In this document: positions 12,095 to 23,129 of the stretch, piece after piece | Layout: each line of letters opens with the position of its first letter | Position numbering within the stretch: the stretch's first letter is position 1 | Notes under the pieces: model-generated | Seen by the model: only the letters and a program-made list of their open reading frames with translations | Database searches by the model: none | Told to the model about the DNA's origin: nothing | Made by a program: the position numbers and the translations under genes | Origin: Notospermus geniculatus | Lineage: Eukaryota; Nemertea; Pilidiophora; Heteronemertea; Lineidae | Reading direction: 5' to 3' | Assembly: GCA_002633025.1 (NCBI GenBank) | Contig: NMRB01001973.1 | Span: 52,948-116,947, forward strand | Length of the DNA stretch: 64,000 nucleotides

Positions 12095-12330
12095 GTGAGG
12101 TGTGCCACATCATGTCAAAAGATCGCACAGCTGCATCAGTCGGGATACGTGGAGATGCAAGAATATGCCAACGTAGAATGTACCTGGAAAGGGTCGAACG
12201 AGACGACACCCAGGACCAAGAAAACAACTCCCAAGAAAACAACTCCCAAGAAAACAACTCCCAAGAAAACAACTCCCAAGAGGACGACAACGGACGCCAC
12301 GGCTGGGACGCTGCCAATGTGTCTGGGTGA
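12095..12330 (+). repeat. duplicated segment with 15-bp minisatellite, copy 1
   Basis: CATCAGTCGGGATACGTGGA begins a segment repeated at about 12645. Inside, AAAACAACTCCCAAG is repeated about four times (12222-12285), encoding Lys-Lys-Thr-Thr-Pro in one frame. Both copies then share GACGCCACGGCTGGGACGC. Coding status is doubtful. Confidence 0.6.
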
Positions 12331-12639
12331 ACCATCTAAAAAATGGATAGAGTTGTGGATTACAAACCAGAAGGTCGATGGTTCGATTACCGTCTAAATG
12401 ACTATATTTTTTTCTTCGAGTAGTGTAAGAGGTATCCGTTGACAGCTCTGTTGCCTGAAGACANCCCCCCCCCCCCCCCCCCCGTGTTTTATTTCTGCAA
12501 TTTCATTTCGTAGGCATATAGGAAACAATGCATACGTATATTATGATTAACTATACTAGTATTTTCCAATTCGAATTTGATTACTGTGCTACAACGTTTT
12601 TGCCTATCGGGAAATACACAACGGAAGATGGGAATGATG

Positions 12640-12815
12640 ACTGCATCAGTCGGGATACGTGGAGAAGCGCAAAGAAGATGCCAACGTAGAATTTACCTGG
12701 AGAGGGTTAAGAGACAACACCCAAGACCAAGAAAGACCAAGAAAACAACTCCCAAGAAGACGACGACGGACGCCACGGCTGGGACGCCGTCAATGTGTCT
12801 GGGTGAACCATCTAT
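12640..12815 (+). repeat. duplicated segment, copy 2
   Basis: This matches 12120-12330 with one minisatellite unit instead of several. The shared downstream text is TGTCTGGGTGAACCATCTA. It is separated from copy 1 by a poly-C run (12465-12483) that follows a single N. Confidence 0.6.
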
Positions 12816-13215
12816 ACGCGCAAAAGACTGTTCAAGTTCCTTACAGGTATGGCAAGTGGTATGTGACGTCGTCAGAACGACACATACACCGGTGACATCA
12901 TCGCAATGATACCTCCAAGTGGGAAGTCCGAACACCATCCCCCCTCCCCCCCGAAGACGACACACCAGGGACGACACACCAGCTGAAGACGGGAATGATG
13001 ACTGCATTATTAGACACCAATCGCCTGGTTTACTCCAATGCGACTATGAGGCATTGATTGAAACCATACGAAAAAATGTCGCTTCTGATGCAGGAACGAA
13101 AATGAAACACCAAATTGCATGTAGTAATGAAATGGCCCATACACCATATGCTCACCTGAATGAACATATGAGAAAAAACAAACGACAAATGTTAAATCGA
13201 AATGTTCCATAGTCA

Positions 13216-13740
13216 TGTATCCTCATTGGATGCACCTGATAAAAAATGGAGACAATCCAGTTAGAGTTCAGGAGTTACTGGACTTTGAGCTTTGGTTTTG
13301 GCCACTAAGTGGCCAAGTGGAGAATTGAATCGGACCGAAAAATGGTGTCGTAGGTCATCTGACATAGGGGTGTATATGTACCAAGTTTCAAGTCAATAGC
13401 CCAAGCAGTTACAAAACGCGCCACCGAATGACTAAATTTTGAACTTTGACCTACGTGACCTTGAAAAGTCGGTCAACCAAAAACCCGTTATATATGTAAT
13501 GTACCCTCATTAGATTCGCCTATGATAAAAATTTAGAAGTGATCCAGTCATTAGTTCAGGAGTTATTGCACTTTTTGTGTTTTCGGTTTCCGCCACCTAG
13601 TGGCCAAGCTAAGAGTCGAATCGGACCGAAACTCGGTGCCATAGGTCATCCGACCTAGGGGTATATATGTACCAAGTTTCAGATCAATAGCTCCATCTTA
13701 TTACTATTATCATAATCCCGTCCACTGTAGTGTGACTGTC
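13216..13740 (-). repeat. partial copies of the AGCTCACTGGGGTGAGCT repeat family
   Basis: Two tandem, reverse-oriented fragments share words such as AAATTTTTATCATAGG (reverse), GGTCATCTGACATAGGGG and CCGAAACTCGGTGCC with the full copies at 52067-53560 and 61262-62165. There is no coding capacity. Confidence 0.65.
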
Positions 13741-14750
13741 ACCTCTATTCGTACCTAAAATTGTTGCATGATTTTCCAAAACAAGCTGGACTTGCACAGG
13801 CTGCCGACAGTCCCCGATGTTATTTTAGTGAGTTACCTTCACAATATTCATGATCTGATGCATGATCTGACCCAAATAGGTGCCAAACACCGCCAAAACT
13901 GAACTCTTACACAATTTTTGATAAAAAAATTCTAGATAAATTAGAATGCAAACTCGTGTCAAAAGAAATATATTCTGTCATTTTCAAACCCGTCAAATAA
14001 TTTGGTATTAGTCCACTGACTGCATCATCAGCAGAATCTTTAGTGGGTTCATTGGTGATATCAATCAAGAAATATCAGGTGCCTGCTGCAACAAATACAA
14101 CCGTCCACTTGAATGGAATTGCTGATAGTGATACTGAATTAACCACCTGGTGGCCACACTGGATGTCCGATCGGGGCAAAAACTTCACATGCAATATTAC
14201 TAATACACAAGATCAAGGCAATACCACCGTAATACATCGCCACAAAGATGGATATGAAGCCAAGATTGGACGCAAATGCACACCCATGGATGGCCTGAGT
14301 CATGAATTTCAGAAAGCCTACCAATTTCATGGATGTCTGTTTCATGGGCATGTAATAAACCGACTGAGATCCTTTTTCGCGTGTGCAAATTTTTGAATGT
14401 ACTTCTCATTTTAGGCTTCGCAAGATAGAGGAACAGAGAGACAATTCCAAGCGGAAAATACCCCCAAAATGCCCAAAACAGGAGGTTGGGAAGAGTGATG
14501 ATGCAAGTGGGAAGTCTGAACCTTAGTGCCGCTAACCGCCGCTAACCCAAGGTCAAGTACAGACAAACGGAGTCCACGCTGACAACCCTTTCAACGCCAA
14601 TGTCCCAAGAAAGGAAGCATAAACTGCCACAAGTTGCAGGACTTCACTGACTGTTGGGTTATGCCACCTAGTGGCCACACTGGATGTCCGATCGGGGCAA
14701 AAACGTCACATGCACATAAAGAAAGGTCGTTTAGAGGAAACCACAATAGC

Positions 14751-14950
14751 ATATGTGACCCGGCACAGCAAAATGAGTCGGAATGCGCACAGAAGAAGAC
14801 CGAACATGTCCAAGGTGACACCAACGGTTCGCTGATTTCAGGATTGTCTGCCCTTTGTGACTTGGCCGATTTCTGTGGTTGCTGTCTGGTTCCACCTTCG
14901 GTCTTCTTCTGTGCGACTTCCGACTCATTTTGCTGTGTCGGGTCACATAT
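14751..14950. mobile_element. MITE, TGTGACCCGGCAC family, copy 1
   Basis: ATATGTGACCCGGCACAGCA pairs with the right end TGCTGTGTCGGGTCACATAT, and the arms extend inward through GAAGAAGACCGA. A second copy lies at 15114-15305. Confidence 0.75.
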
Positions 14951-15113
14951 TTGAGCGCTCTGGGTTAAGTCGTTACGGTACCGAGTTACAGCACATCTTG
15001 ATGATTTTCGGGTTACGCCACCTAAAAAAAGCGGCCATGTTGGAAGTTTAATCAGGCCGAAATTTGGCGTGCTTGTAAAGGTCACCGGTCCTAGAGGGAG
15101 GTAAATATCAAAT

Positions 15114-15305
15114 GTGACCCGGCACCGCAAAATGAGTCGGAAGTCGCACAGAAGAAGACCGAAGGTGGAACCAACCACAGAAATCGACCAAGTCAAATTT
15201 CACAAAGGGCAGACAATGCTGAAATCAGCGAACCGTTGGTGTCACCTTGAACATGTTGGGTCTTCTTATGTGCGCATTCCGACTCATTTTGTCGTACCGG
15301 GTCAC
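15114..15305. mobile_element. MITE, TGTGACCCGGCAC family, copy 2
   Basis: The element starts GTGACCCGGCACCGCAAAAT and ends ATTTTGTCGTACCGGGTCAC. Its interior matches copy 1 in inverted order, as expected for a palindromic element inserted the other way round. Confidence 0.7.
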
Positions 15306-15339
15306 AGGTTTGAGCACTCTGGGTCAAGTAGTTCCAAGT

Positions 15340-15720
15340 TTTAACACTTGGATGATTTTCGGGTTACACCACCTAGCGGCCACATTGGATGTCCAATCGG
15401 ATCGAAATTCGGTATTTTTAAGGTACCCCTCTAATCCACGACGTTTACGCAAGATATGAAGTCGCTCGATGAAATAATGAAGAACAGTGGGAGGTTGAAC
15501 GTTACTTTTGTCGAAATTTGACCTCTATGTCCTTGAAAAGTATGTCAAATCAAAAACCCTTTATATATTTTATGTATCCTAATTAAATGCATAGTTCATG
15601 AGTTATTGCACTTTTTTTTAATGTTTTTGGTTTTAGCCATCTGGTGGCCAAGTCAAGAATCGAATCGGACCAAAACTTGGTGTCATAGGTCATATGACCT
15701 AGGGGTTATGATGTGGAGTT
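15340..15720 (-). repeat. partial copy of the AGCTCACTGGGGTGAGCT repeat family
   Basis: Reverse matches to the 52.1-52.6 kb copy include ACCTCTATGTCCTTGAAAAG, ACTTGGTGTCATAGGTCAT and GTTACACCACCTAGCGGCCA. Another shorter piece lies at about 14990-15110. Confidence 0.55.
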
Positions 15721-16027
15721 CTCAGAATAAAATATTGCGAAATTCGTACCGGCATTACACCGGGAGATGAAGACAGACATGATCACTCAGACCTCACAAA
15801 AGACACGTAGACAGTACTGGATTTGGGTGGTACATTTAGTCCCAACTTGCCAACCTGAAAGTGACTGATGATTGGTTTCGTGGTGGCAGTTTGCATTTGT
15901 CAGTTTCAGTGTTATCTGTCTGTTGTGAGGTCCGATTGATCCTGTCTCTATCTTTATCCCCTAATGTCATTCCAGTACGTTTAGACTCATGTCGCGCAAC
16001 ATAGGGAGCCCTATTTTGGTCTAGAGA

Positions 16028-16140
16028 CCAGGAGCCATATGCATAAAACATCTTAAGTGTAAAATTTCCCTTAAACTATTATTCCAAACAAAAGATAAGG
16101 GAAATTTTACACTTAAGAAGTTTTGTGCATACGGTCCCAG
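16028..16140. mobile_element. palindromic MITE, TATGCATAAAACATCTTAAG family
   Basis: ATGCATAAAACATCTTAAGT pairs with ACTTAAGAAGTTTTGTGCAT across a short loop. A half copy with the same head lies at 16200-16238. Confidence 0.7.
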
Positions 16141-16420
16141 GTTGTGTGATGTCAATTTCAAATCCAGTAATAACCTGATAACAAGTAAAAATAGATCAGG
16201 GGCCGTATGCATAAAACATCTTAAGTGTAAAATTTGACAACTGCCCTGTTATTTTATCTGCGGTCACTTGTAGGCAAAGTAAGATTGATTGATTGGCACT
16301 CATGCATTCACAGATAAAACGTATAGTTTGATTCCTGACAGTTTTTGAACTTGAACTGGGCACGGATACCAGGCCACGAATGGGCCAGTGCCCGTATTCC
16401 ATTTTTGAATGAAATAATCC

Positions 16421-16660
16421 CACGTTGGTGATTCAAACGTAAATTTTTTTTTTCGTACGCGATTTTTACCCAAGCATAACTAATCGTGTTGACTATTTTT
16501 GCAGTTGTTTAGGCAAATAGAAGGGGTGACAGCTTATTATGTAATCACCCGTTACCCCTTCCATTTACCAGATGAACTGCGAATACGACAAGCACCATTA
16601 GTTATGCGTCAACGACTTCGCGTACGAATAAAATAATTTTGTGTTTGAATCACCAGCGTG
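16421..16660. mobile_element. MITE with CACGTTGGTGATTCAAAC termini
   Basis: The left end CACGTTGGTGATTCAAAC pairs with the right end GTTTGAATCACCAGCGTG. Inner words (AACTAATCG with the antisense CATTAGTTATG, and AAGGGGTGAC with GTTACCCCTT) extend the pairing. Confidence 0.65.
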
Positions 16661-17068
16661 ATACCATGCAATAGGGATTATTGGGCTGATTAAATAACCG
16701 GGTCAATTTCTAGGAAAACCTAGTCCCCTTGGATATGTAAGAGGTGGATATTGTGCTTTTTTACCCCACCCTGTAGTTTTGTAGTTCCATGCTCGTTCCT
16801 GGACTTGCATGGAATGAGGCACGCTAGCGCGTGGTCAGTGAGCAGTGATAATGGCCTGGAATGGAAACACCAAGTCAAGGCTTACCAGGTCACCTTGATT
16901 CAGCTTCACCACCCCGGGAATAAATCCAACTTGGCCATGGCTGGGGTGGACCACACAAAAACGCTCACCAACTACCCCAATAGCCTACTTAAAAGGACAT
17001 GTGCGAATACGAATTTGATTTTTCTTAAATGCCCCATGGCGTTGTTCCCAGTAGGCCTATGACCATTA

Positions 17069-17185
17069 GGTCATATGAATAAAGACGAGCAAATGCTTTG
17101 ACTTCAGATTTGTACAGCATTGTCTAGTGCATTTGTATTGCAAAATACATGTAAAAACATTCCCTACTCTTTATTCAGTATGACC
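17069..17185. mobile_element. palindromic MITE, second TCATATGAATAAAGAC copy
   Basis: GGTCATATGAATAAAGAC and CTTTATTCAGTATGACC form the arms. The core matches 7334-7450. Confidence 0.7.
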
Positions 17186-17298
17186 CCATTGTGTTCACAA
17201 TGATACACATACTGTACATTTCCATGATTTACCTTGGACAAGTATATCGGAATGACACTTGTGAACGAGTTGGTGAAAAAGTGCCCGGTGTGCAATAT

Positions 17299-17453
17299 TA
17301 GGGAGGTTTCGAAATCAAACGATGCACCAAAACTTTACAACAACTTTATTTTTGTACCGAAAAATGCAATGCAAAATCTGGTTAATGTGTAGTGTGAAAA
17401 ATAACGTTGTCGTAAAGTTTTGGTTCATCGTTTGATTTCGAAACCTCCCTAAT
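17299..17453. mobile_element. MITE with TAGGGAGGTTTCGAAATCAA termini
   Basis: The arms TTAGGGAGGTTTCGAAATCA and TGATTTCGAAACCTCCCTAA are near-perfect inverse matches of about 35 bp, including ACGATGCACCAAAACTTTAC and its complement. Confidence 0.75.
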
Positions 17454-18037
17454 TTTAGCACATGTCCATACGAAAAAAATGATAATTCACAAAAAAGGGC
17501 AGTGTAAAAGCATGTTTTGAAATATCACAAAACAATCCTGTTTGTCACCAAATTAACTGACCACTTTGAACTGACAATCTCCGAGGCGCCATCTGATGGC
17601 TTGCCAAATAACTGCCCGTTTAATAGTCTGGGCGGGCCGTCACGAAACTCCGCAGCACTAACAGAGAGGTATGCAATGGCTTTTACCATTACAGTGTGGA
17701 CTCCGTTTGTCTGTACTTGACCTTGGGTTAGCGGCGGTTAGCGGCACTAAGGTTCAGACTATCGGAGTTTCATGGCGGTCGGCCCAGGTCTAAAACTGGG
17801 TAAAACCACTTTGTCACATTTTATCACAGAATTCTCAAAAAATCACAAAAAGTCACCGAATTTCACGCAAGTAAATTTTACCACAGAATGTCACCGTGAT
17901 ACTGGGAGTCTTTTCTCTGCATGTATTGAGCATATTCAGAAAATTGGATGAAAACAGGATTGTGTGTATTGTGTGTATTGGATACCCTAACTTCAACTAG
18001 GTAAAATACCAGGCTGTCCAAATGACCCTTGCATTAT

Positions 18038-18195
18038 AAAGCGGCCCATACACGATCAATATTATTGCACAATATGAGGATCACAATGGGCAATATTATT
18101 GCCAATCTTTCTTCTACCCATCATGCGAAAAGCACACGACCACCCATTTGGGCCCCATATTGTGCAATAATATTGCGCCGTGTATGGGCGGCTTT
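18038..18195. mobile_element. MITE with AAAGC(G/C)GCCCATACACG termini
   Basis: AAAGCGGCCCATACACGATC and its inverse GCCGTGTATGGGCGGCTTT bound a 158-bp unit. CAATATTATTGCACAATATG also pairs across it. Confidence 0.75.
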
Positions 18196-18232
18196 AGGTA
18201 CGATTTTGCCCTTACCCCTATTATACCTAAAT

Positions 18233-18563
18233 TGTGACCCTCCAGTACAAAACCGTACGGAAGTCGCTCAGAAAGTGAGCCGCGATGAACGCAGATGACA
18301 CCAGAAGAGGAAGAAATAGATTATTTCACATTTCATAACAGGCAGACAATATTGAAAGTGACCAACATTTTTTACGCCCGGTTGCACCAGTCATACCTAA
18401 GGTCGACTTTTCGTTCTCAACCTCAAATTGTAATGGCAAATCATATTACTTAGTTGAGGTCAACCTGAAACTTAACTTTGAGCATAGCTGATGCAACCCA
18501 ACCTTGGTCTCAACCTGCCAAGCTAAGAGCGACATGCGAATGGTTTGGTGGTGGAGGGTCACA
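18233..18563. mobile_element. MITE with TTGTGACCCTCCA termini, one element nested inside
   Basis: TTGTGACCCTCCAGTACA and TGGAGGGTCACAA mark the ends. Inside, GGTTGCACCAG (18373) and CTGATGCAACC (18489) bound a smaller inverted-repeat unit of about 125 bp. Confidence 0.55.
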
Positions 18564-19872
18564 AATAAGAAAATTGCGACATCATCGTCGTGGTAACATC
18601 GGCCATCGCAGTGGTTGTGGAATATCAGGCTTACCCTCAATCAGAATGAGTTCATTTTGCCTTTTGTCCGAGTTGGGTTGATTTCCGTTAACGTCAAAGC
18701 AGCTTTCACTCTTGAATGCTATTCTTTCCAAATGATGGTCTTCAATTCAACAGGCATAGAGGCTAACGTACCAATACATCATACACGCCGCTGAAAAAAA
18801 GTTCCTAGATTAAATTATTATGACAGAGACAAACGCAACGCTACTGAATATCCACTATTACTCTGTCATTCTTTTCCAGGCTCGGGAGTGGGATAAGTAA
18901 GTGGACAGGACATATGACCATACCCCTCCCCCCGTTGTCTTCAAATCAGGATTTAGTTATTTTCCCAGTTCAGGAATGGGATAGGTAAGTGGGAATTTAG
19001 AGTACATTATACCAAGGTCTACCTAAAATACTCTTCGTGTCTGAAGTATAATTTACAATCAAAACATTTCATGATTATTTGGAGCACAAAATAAGGTAAC
19101 TATTGAAAAAAGTAATGAAAGAAGAAATATTAAGAAATCTATATTATAAGTGACGGCGGCACTTAAGTTCGACCGCTAACTCCTCCGTTGTCTGATCGAA
19201 ATGGCACCATTTTCACAGGGAATGTTGAGAATGATATGGGAGTGGTCATATATTTTTAACATTTACGCTTGGTTCCGCTGGCCACCGTTTAGATGTCGCT
19301 GTGTATTGGAACCAAGATGAACACAACAGCAAAATGCCATCCTCTGGCCACANNNNNNNNNNNNNNNNNNNNNNNNNNNNNNNNNNNNNNNNNNNNNNNN
19401 NNNNNNNNNNNNNNNNNNNNNNNNNNNNNNNNNNNNNNNNNNNNNNNNNNNNNNNNNNNNNNNNNNNNNNNNNNNNNNNNNNNNNNNNNNNNNNNNNNNN
19501 NNNNNNNNNNNNNNNNNNNNNNNNNNNGGGGGTCAAGGCCTTGTTAGGATTGAAATGGAGGTATGAAACATTGATTTTTTGGTGCTCACTAAAACTGTCA
19601 GGAAGTACCAACAAAACGAACAACCGGCAATATTTCGACAAATTTAGGAAGAAAAAATGCCAGTTTATTGCTTTTCAAGTACCTAGATAGGCTTATTCTG
19701 ATTATAGGGCCTACCACTATATAGTATAGTGTTAGCCTAACATTTTGTCAATGTTTCTTTGTTAGGATTAGAGGGGGGAGGGAGGGGGTCAGACTCAGTC
19801 CTAACATTGTTAGGATTGCTTTACACATTGATTTTTCTGGACGGTCCCTAAGACGTATAGGCCTAGCCAGGC
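18564..19872. other. noncoding stretch with 175-base assembly gap
   Basis: N bases occupy 19353-19527. The motif GGGATA(A/G)GTAAGTGG occurs near 18890 and 18978 as a short direct repeat. No gene is supported. Confidence 0.5.
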
Positions 19873-20592
19873 GGGTAGTTATTAAGTACGGAACGGAATC
19901 GTGGTTGCAAACGGAATGTAAAAGACAGACTGACCCTGAAACTGGAACGGAACAAAGTTAATCTTCATTTCATTTCAAATGGACAGTGCCGTGCTGTTAT
20001 GTCGGTTCGTTCTATTATGTTTGTCTTGCCAAATCTGTGGTGTAGTGCTTTTGTGGTGGGTTCGATTCTATTTTGGGGTTGGGACAGGCCAAGTACTGTT
20101 AATGATTGGTTCAGTTATTGGGTAGCCCCGCCTTAATAGTGCGTAGGATAAGGCAATTCTTTAGATGTGTGGGTTCGATTCTTTTACCGGTCACTCTGGT
20201 GGGGGTAGTGCTTTAGTGGTTGGTTCGATTCTATACTGGCCGTGATGTTTATTGGAATGGGGGTAGGCCTTCCATTACCAGAGTGGCCGCCAAGACCCAA
20301 GAATCAAATGAACCACTGAAGCAATACATCATCCCAAAAAAGGCAAAAAGGAACTCCATGTTAACCCCAATATAGAATCGAACCCACCACAAAAGCACTT
20401 CCCCAACAAATTAAATGGCACGACCCAAGAATCGAGCTTAATACCAACATGACAGAACGAACCCAACATCACAATACAGCGCTATTCATAAGATTAGCTC
20501 TGTTCCGTTACAGTTTCAGGGTCAGTCCGTATTTCCCATTCATTTTGCAACCACGATTCCGTTCCGTTCCGTTCCGTACTTAATAACTACCC
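19873..20592. mobile_element. 720-bp non-autonomous element, GGGTAGTTATTAAGTACGGA termini, 9-bp target duplication
   Basis: The left end GGGTAGTTATTAAGTACGGA is inverted at the right end (TCCGTACTTAATAACTACCC form). The 9-bp word TAGCCAGGC flanks both ends (19864-19872 and 20593-20601). The interior is itself partly palindromic and carries repeated GGTTCGATTC or GAATCGAACC motifs, which resemble the B box of RNA polymerase III promoters. A 9-bp duplication suits Mutator-like elements. Confidence 0.8.
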
Positions 20593-20703
20593 TAGCCAGG
20601 CATGGGTTTCCAGTTGTTCAGTGTCAGTCCCATCTATCTGTGTAGAAAGTTGGTGTATGATCTTCATTCTTGTTTACTCTTCAATTATGAGACTGCCCCT
20701 TAT

Positions 20704-21424
20704 TGGTTCAAAACCTGGCACTGGCACTCTGACACTGACACTGGCACTGGCACTGGCAGTCGTTTTACTTGAAAATACCTGTATACACAGTGAACTGAAG
20801 TGATATACAGGTCGCAGGCAATCTCCAATGCAGAGGTCAGTATAGTTTCACCTACTGTACGAGTGGAGCAAATCGAAAACACCGAAAAAGGCTGTATACC
20901 TTATTCGGATTCTGGGCTAGCCAGATTGGGTTGTAGGTTGTCAGTCTCAGTGTTTTCCACACCAGTTAAAAAAGGGCGACTCACCCCTCTTAAAAATACC
21001 GAAGGCAAAATCCGCCCCTCTTAAAAACGGCCCACCCCTCTTAAAAATTCGTCCGCCCTAATATTTATGATTTAGATCACTCAATTATGCATCTCAGATG
21101 CTCAGATAATGCATCTCAGAGCACCTAAAATCCAAATTTCACTGGGCGAGGCCCCCAGACCCCCCACTAGAAAGCGCCTTTGGCTCCTCGCGCGGTGCCT
21201 TCGGTACCAAGCCCACTCCCACCCCTCTTAGACCAAAACCCATGGAGAACACTGAGTCTGGGTCAGACACATTAACCCCCATCTCTGTGATAGGCCTTCA
21301 ATAAAAGTTCAATGCTGCTGTTTTTTCTAATGAATATTTCATAAAGAACATGAAATAGAAACGGGTTTCTAAGGTGAAAGACATCGCTTCCTACCATGTT
21401 CGAACCCATGGACCCTCGCATTAA
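20704..21424 (-). repeat. SINE-like repeat, minus orientation, interrupted by a 307-bp insert
   Basis: This copy reads opposite to the one at 27868-28321. Its head (right side) has GTTCGAACCCATGGACCCTC, containing a B-box-like TTCGAACC, and its tail is a degenerate CTGGCA run (20712-20760). The pair of copies shares several hundred aligned bases, interrupted here by an insertion at 20948-21254. Confidence 0.6.
20948..21254. mobile_element. 307-bp insert with CAGTGTTTTCCA termini and AGTCT duplication
   Basis: The insert begins CAGTGTTTTCCA and ends TGGAGAACACTG. AGTCT flanks both sides (20943-20947, 21255-21259), and the uninterrupted sister repeat has AGTCT once. The repeated phrase ACCCCTCTTAAAAA is internal. 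The 5-bp duplication is diagnostic of a DNA-transposon insertion. Confidence 0.75.
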
Positions 21425-21775
21425 CCCTGGGTGGGGTAGTGCTTTAGTCGTGGGTTGGATTCCATATTGGGGTTGAGGTAGGCCTAGTGCTGTTGGTGAT
21501 TGATTCGGTTATTGGGTAGCCCCACCTTCGGGATAAGGCAACTCTTTAGTTGTATGGGTTCGATTCTTTTACCGGTGGGGTAGTGCTTTAGTGGTTGGTT
21601 CAATTCTATACTGGCCGTAATGGTTATTGGGATGGGGTAGACCTTGCATACTAGAGTGACCACCAACACCTAAGAATCAAATCAATCACTAAAGCAATAC
21701 ACCATCCAAATGGCAAAAAGGAACTCCATAATATTTACCCCAACATAGAATCGAACCCGCCACCTCGGGTATGTT
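21425..21775. repeat. relic of the 19873-20592 element interior
   Basis: Shared words with 20020-20400 include GGGTTCGATTCTTTTACCGG, GGGTAGTGCTTTAGTGGTTG and AGAATCGAACCC. The outer GGGTAGTTATTAAG termini are missing. Confidence 0.6.
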
Positions 21776-22183
21776 AACGCAAATCTAGGTCAAGATGCAG
21801 TTGCATTGTGATGATCTCTGTAAGTTTGATGTTGGTCAAAGTTAATGGTCGTAGGGGACTCTGGTCAAATATTTGGCCAAGTCTTTGAGTCTTTATGAAA
21901 GAGGTTTGCAACCGAAATAATTTTGAAAAGCACAGTTATTCCTAGAAGACCGGGTTTATAAATAGCATGAGAGCAGCATCGGCTTTCCCAGCACGTACAT
22001 TTGGGTCGCTTGGGAAGTGATACAGCAATAAACATGACTGTACACTGACCTGTTAACCCACTATACCTACAGAGTGTTGGGGTAGTTTGATCTGCAAGGT
22101 TGTTTGTGCATTGTGGCTGAGGTTCGAATGGTGCTTGCGATGGGCAGGNTTTGTCGCCGTTTGACGTCCAACGTTAAAGACCT

Positions 22184-22293
22184 GGGGCCTGTTTCATAAA
22201 GTGACTTTAAGCTAATAGTACCATTTAACTCAATGCATTATCCATTTGGTTAATGGTACTATTAGCTTAAAGTCACTTTATGAAACAGGCCCC
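22184..22293. mobile_element. 110-bp palindromic MITE
   Basis: GGGGCCTGTTTCATAAAGTG and CACTTTATGAAACAGGCCCC bound a nearly perfect hairpin that also pairs TTAAGCTAATAGTACCATT. It lies directly left of the first virus-like gene and so marks the left host boundary seen here. Confidence 0.8.
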
Positions 22294-22367
22294 TAGATAT
22301 CACATGGGAACATGTATTCTACGATGATTTTCACTGGAATTGTTTTTCAAAAATCGTTTTTTCTTTT

Positions 22368-23129
22368 TTACAAAAAACCCAAGGCTTGCATTGACAATAT
22401 GGTGATAATTGAAAATATAAAGATAAGTCCAATATTAATTGTCACCATAGACATGGAGATTCTCGCGTTAGGTGAGTGTTTTTTAGATGATCTATCATTC
22501 GAATAGTGAGTCGAGTTGGGGGCGCCAAGGGCGCGCAAACATCGCACAACACAAATCCATGTATTGGATAAATCAGATTTATCAGCTAGGTAATTAACAA
22601 GATTACTATCTGACGGATTAATTACTACGATATCTTTTAAGTTGTCTGATGGGATTGAAAAATGATAATGATACATCTCCAACATTTGATACAAATCCTG
22701 TAGATTGAAAGATATTTCCAACGGCTTTGATTGACCAGGAGTTAACGTGAAAAAAAAATGGTCGTTGTCCAAATTCTTGACACAACCATCATGTTTAACA
22801 GGAATATGTGAACTTTTCAGCGCAATCACTGTCACATTCTTGTCCCTTGATAAACATATGGTCCAGTTTTTACAATATCTGATAGTATGGTGATGTTGTT
22901 TGGACGATAAATATGCCGGAAAAAGCACGGGTGTCATACCATAGGTACAAATATTCAAAGCGAAAAAAATTTGCATCGGTCTAATAAATGAAATATCTTC
23001 TAACACTTCCAACGAGAACACTATAGTACCATTTACATCCGTGTAATTATGGAGATTGAAGCATCTTGGGGTAGGCTCAATCGAATTCACTAATATATTG
23101 GTGATTTTTTGGTGTTTAGAGTTTTCCAT
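22368..23129 (-). CDS. herpesvirus-like block: tail-anchored protein, function unassigned
   Basis: The frame gives 253 residues from ATG 23129 and is open back to 23141. The last 26 residues (MVTINIGLIFIFSIITILSM onward) form a hydrophobic segment that would anchor the protein by its C-terminus. The Ser/Lys/Arg-rich stretch before it resembles a linker. A globular N-terminal domain with a C-terminal anchor is the layout of the membrane subunit of the herpesvirus nuclear egress complex (UL34/UL50 family), but I see no motif that proves this. The frame overlaps the upstream 88-codon frame by up to 52 bp in a different register. The two could be separate overlapping genes or one gene broken near an A-run. 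Confidence 0.45.
   Translation of the reverse strand: MENSKHQKITNILVNSIEPTPRCFNLHNYTDVNGTIVFSLEVLEDISFIRPMQIFFALNICTYGMTPVLFPAYLSSKQHHHTIRYCKNWTICLSRDKNVTVIALKSSHIPVKHDGCVKNLDNDHFFFTLTPGQSKPLEISFNLQDLYQMLEMYHYHFSIPSDNLKDIVVINPSDSNLVNYLADKSDLSNTWICVVRCLRALGAPNSTHYSNDRSSKKHSPNARISMSMVTINIGLIFIFSIITILSMQALGFL

Larger units (their letters stand above)
14513..17760. mobile_element. 3.25-kb segment bounded by identical 65-bp inverted repeats
   Basis: Positions 14513-14577 and 17696-17760 are exact reverse complements over 65 bases, starting AGTCTGAACCTTAGTGCCGC. No mismatch was seen by eye. The interior contains at least six smaller MITEs and no transposase frame. Flanking bases do not show a clear target duplication. 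It may be a non-autonomous DNA transposon loaded with later insertions, or two inverted copies of one short repeat. Confidence 0.55.

Noticed and set aside
12964-13212. 97-aa frame after the duplicated segment
   Set aside because: No domain, low-complexity start over a poly-C tract, no codon or context support.
23110-23125. Programmed ribosomal frameshift at the A-run between the 88- and 253-codon frames
   Set aside because: The run is not in the right register for a standard slippery heptamer and no downstream stem was apparent; an indel is simpler.
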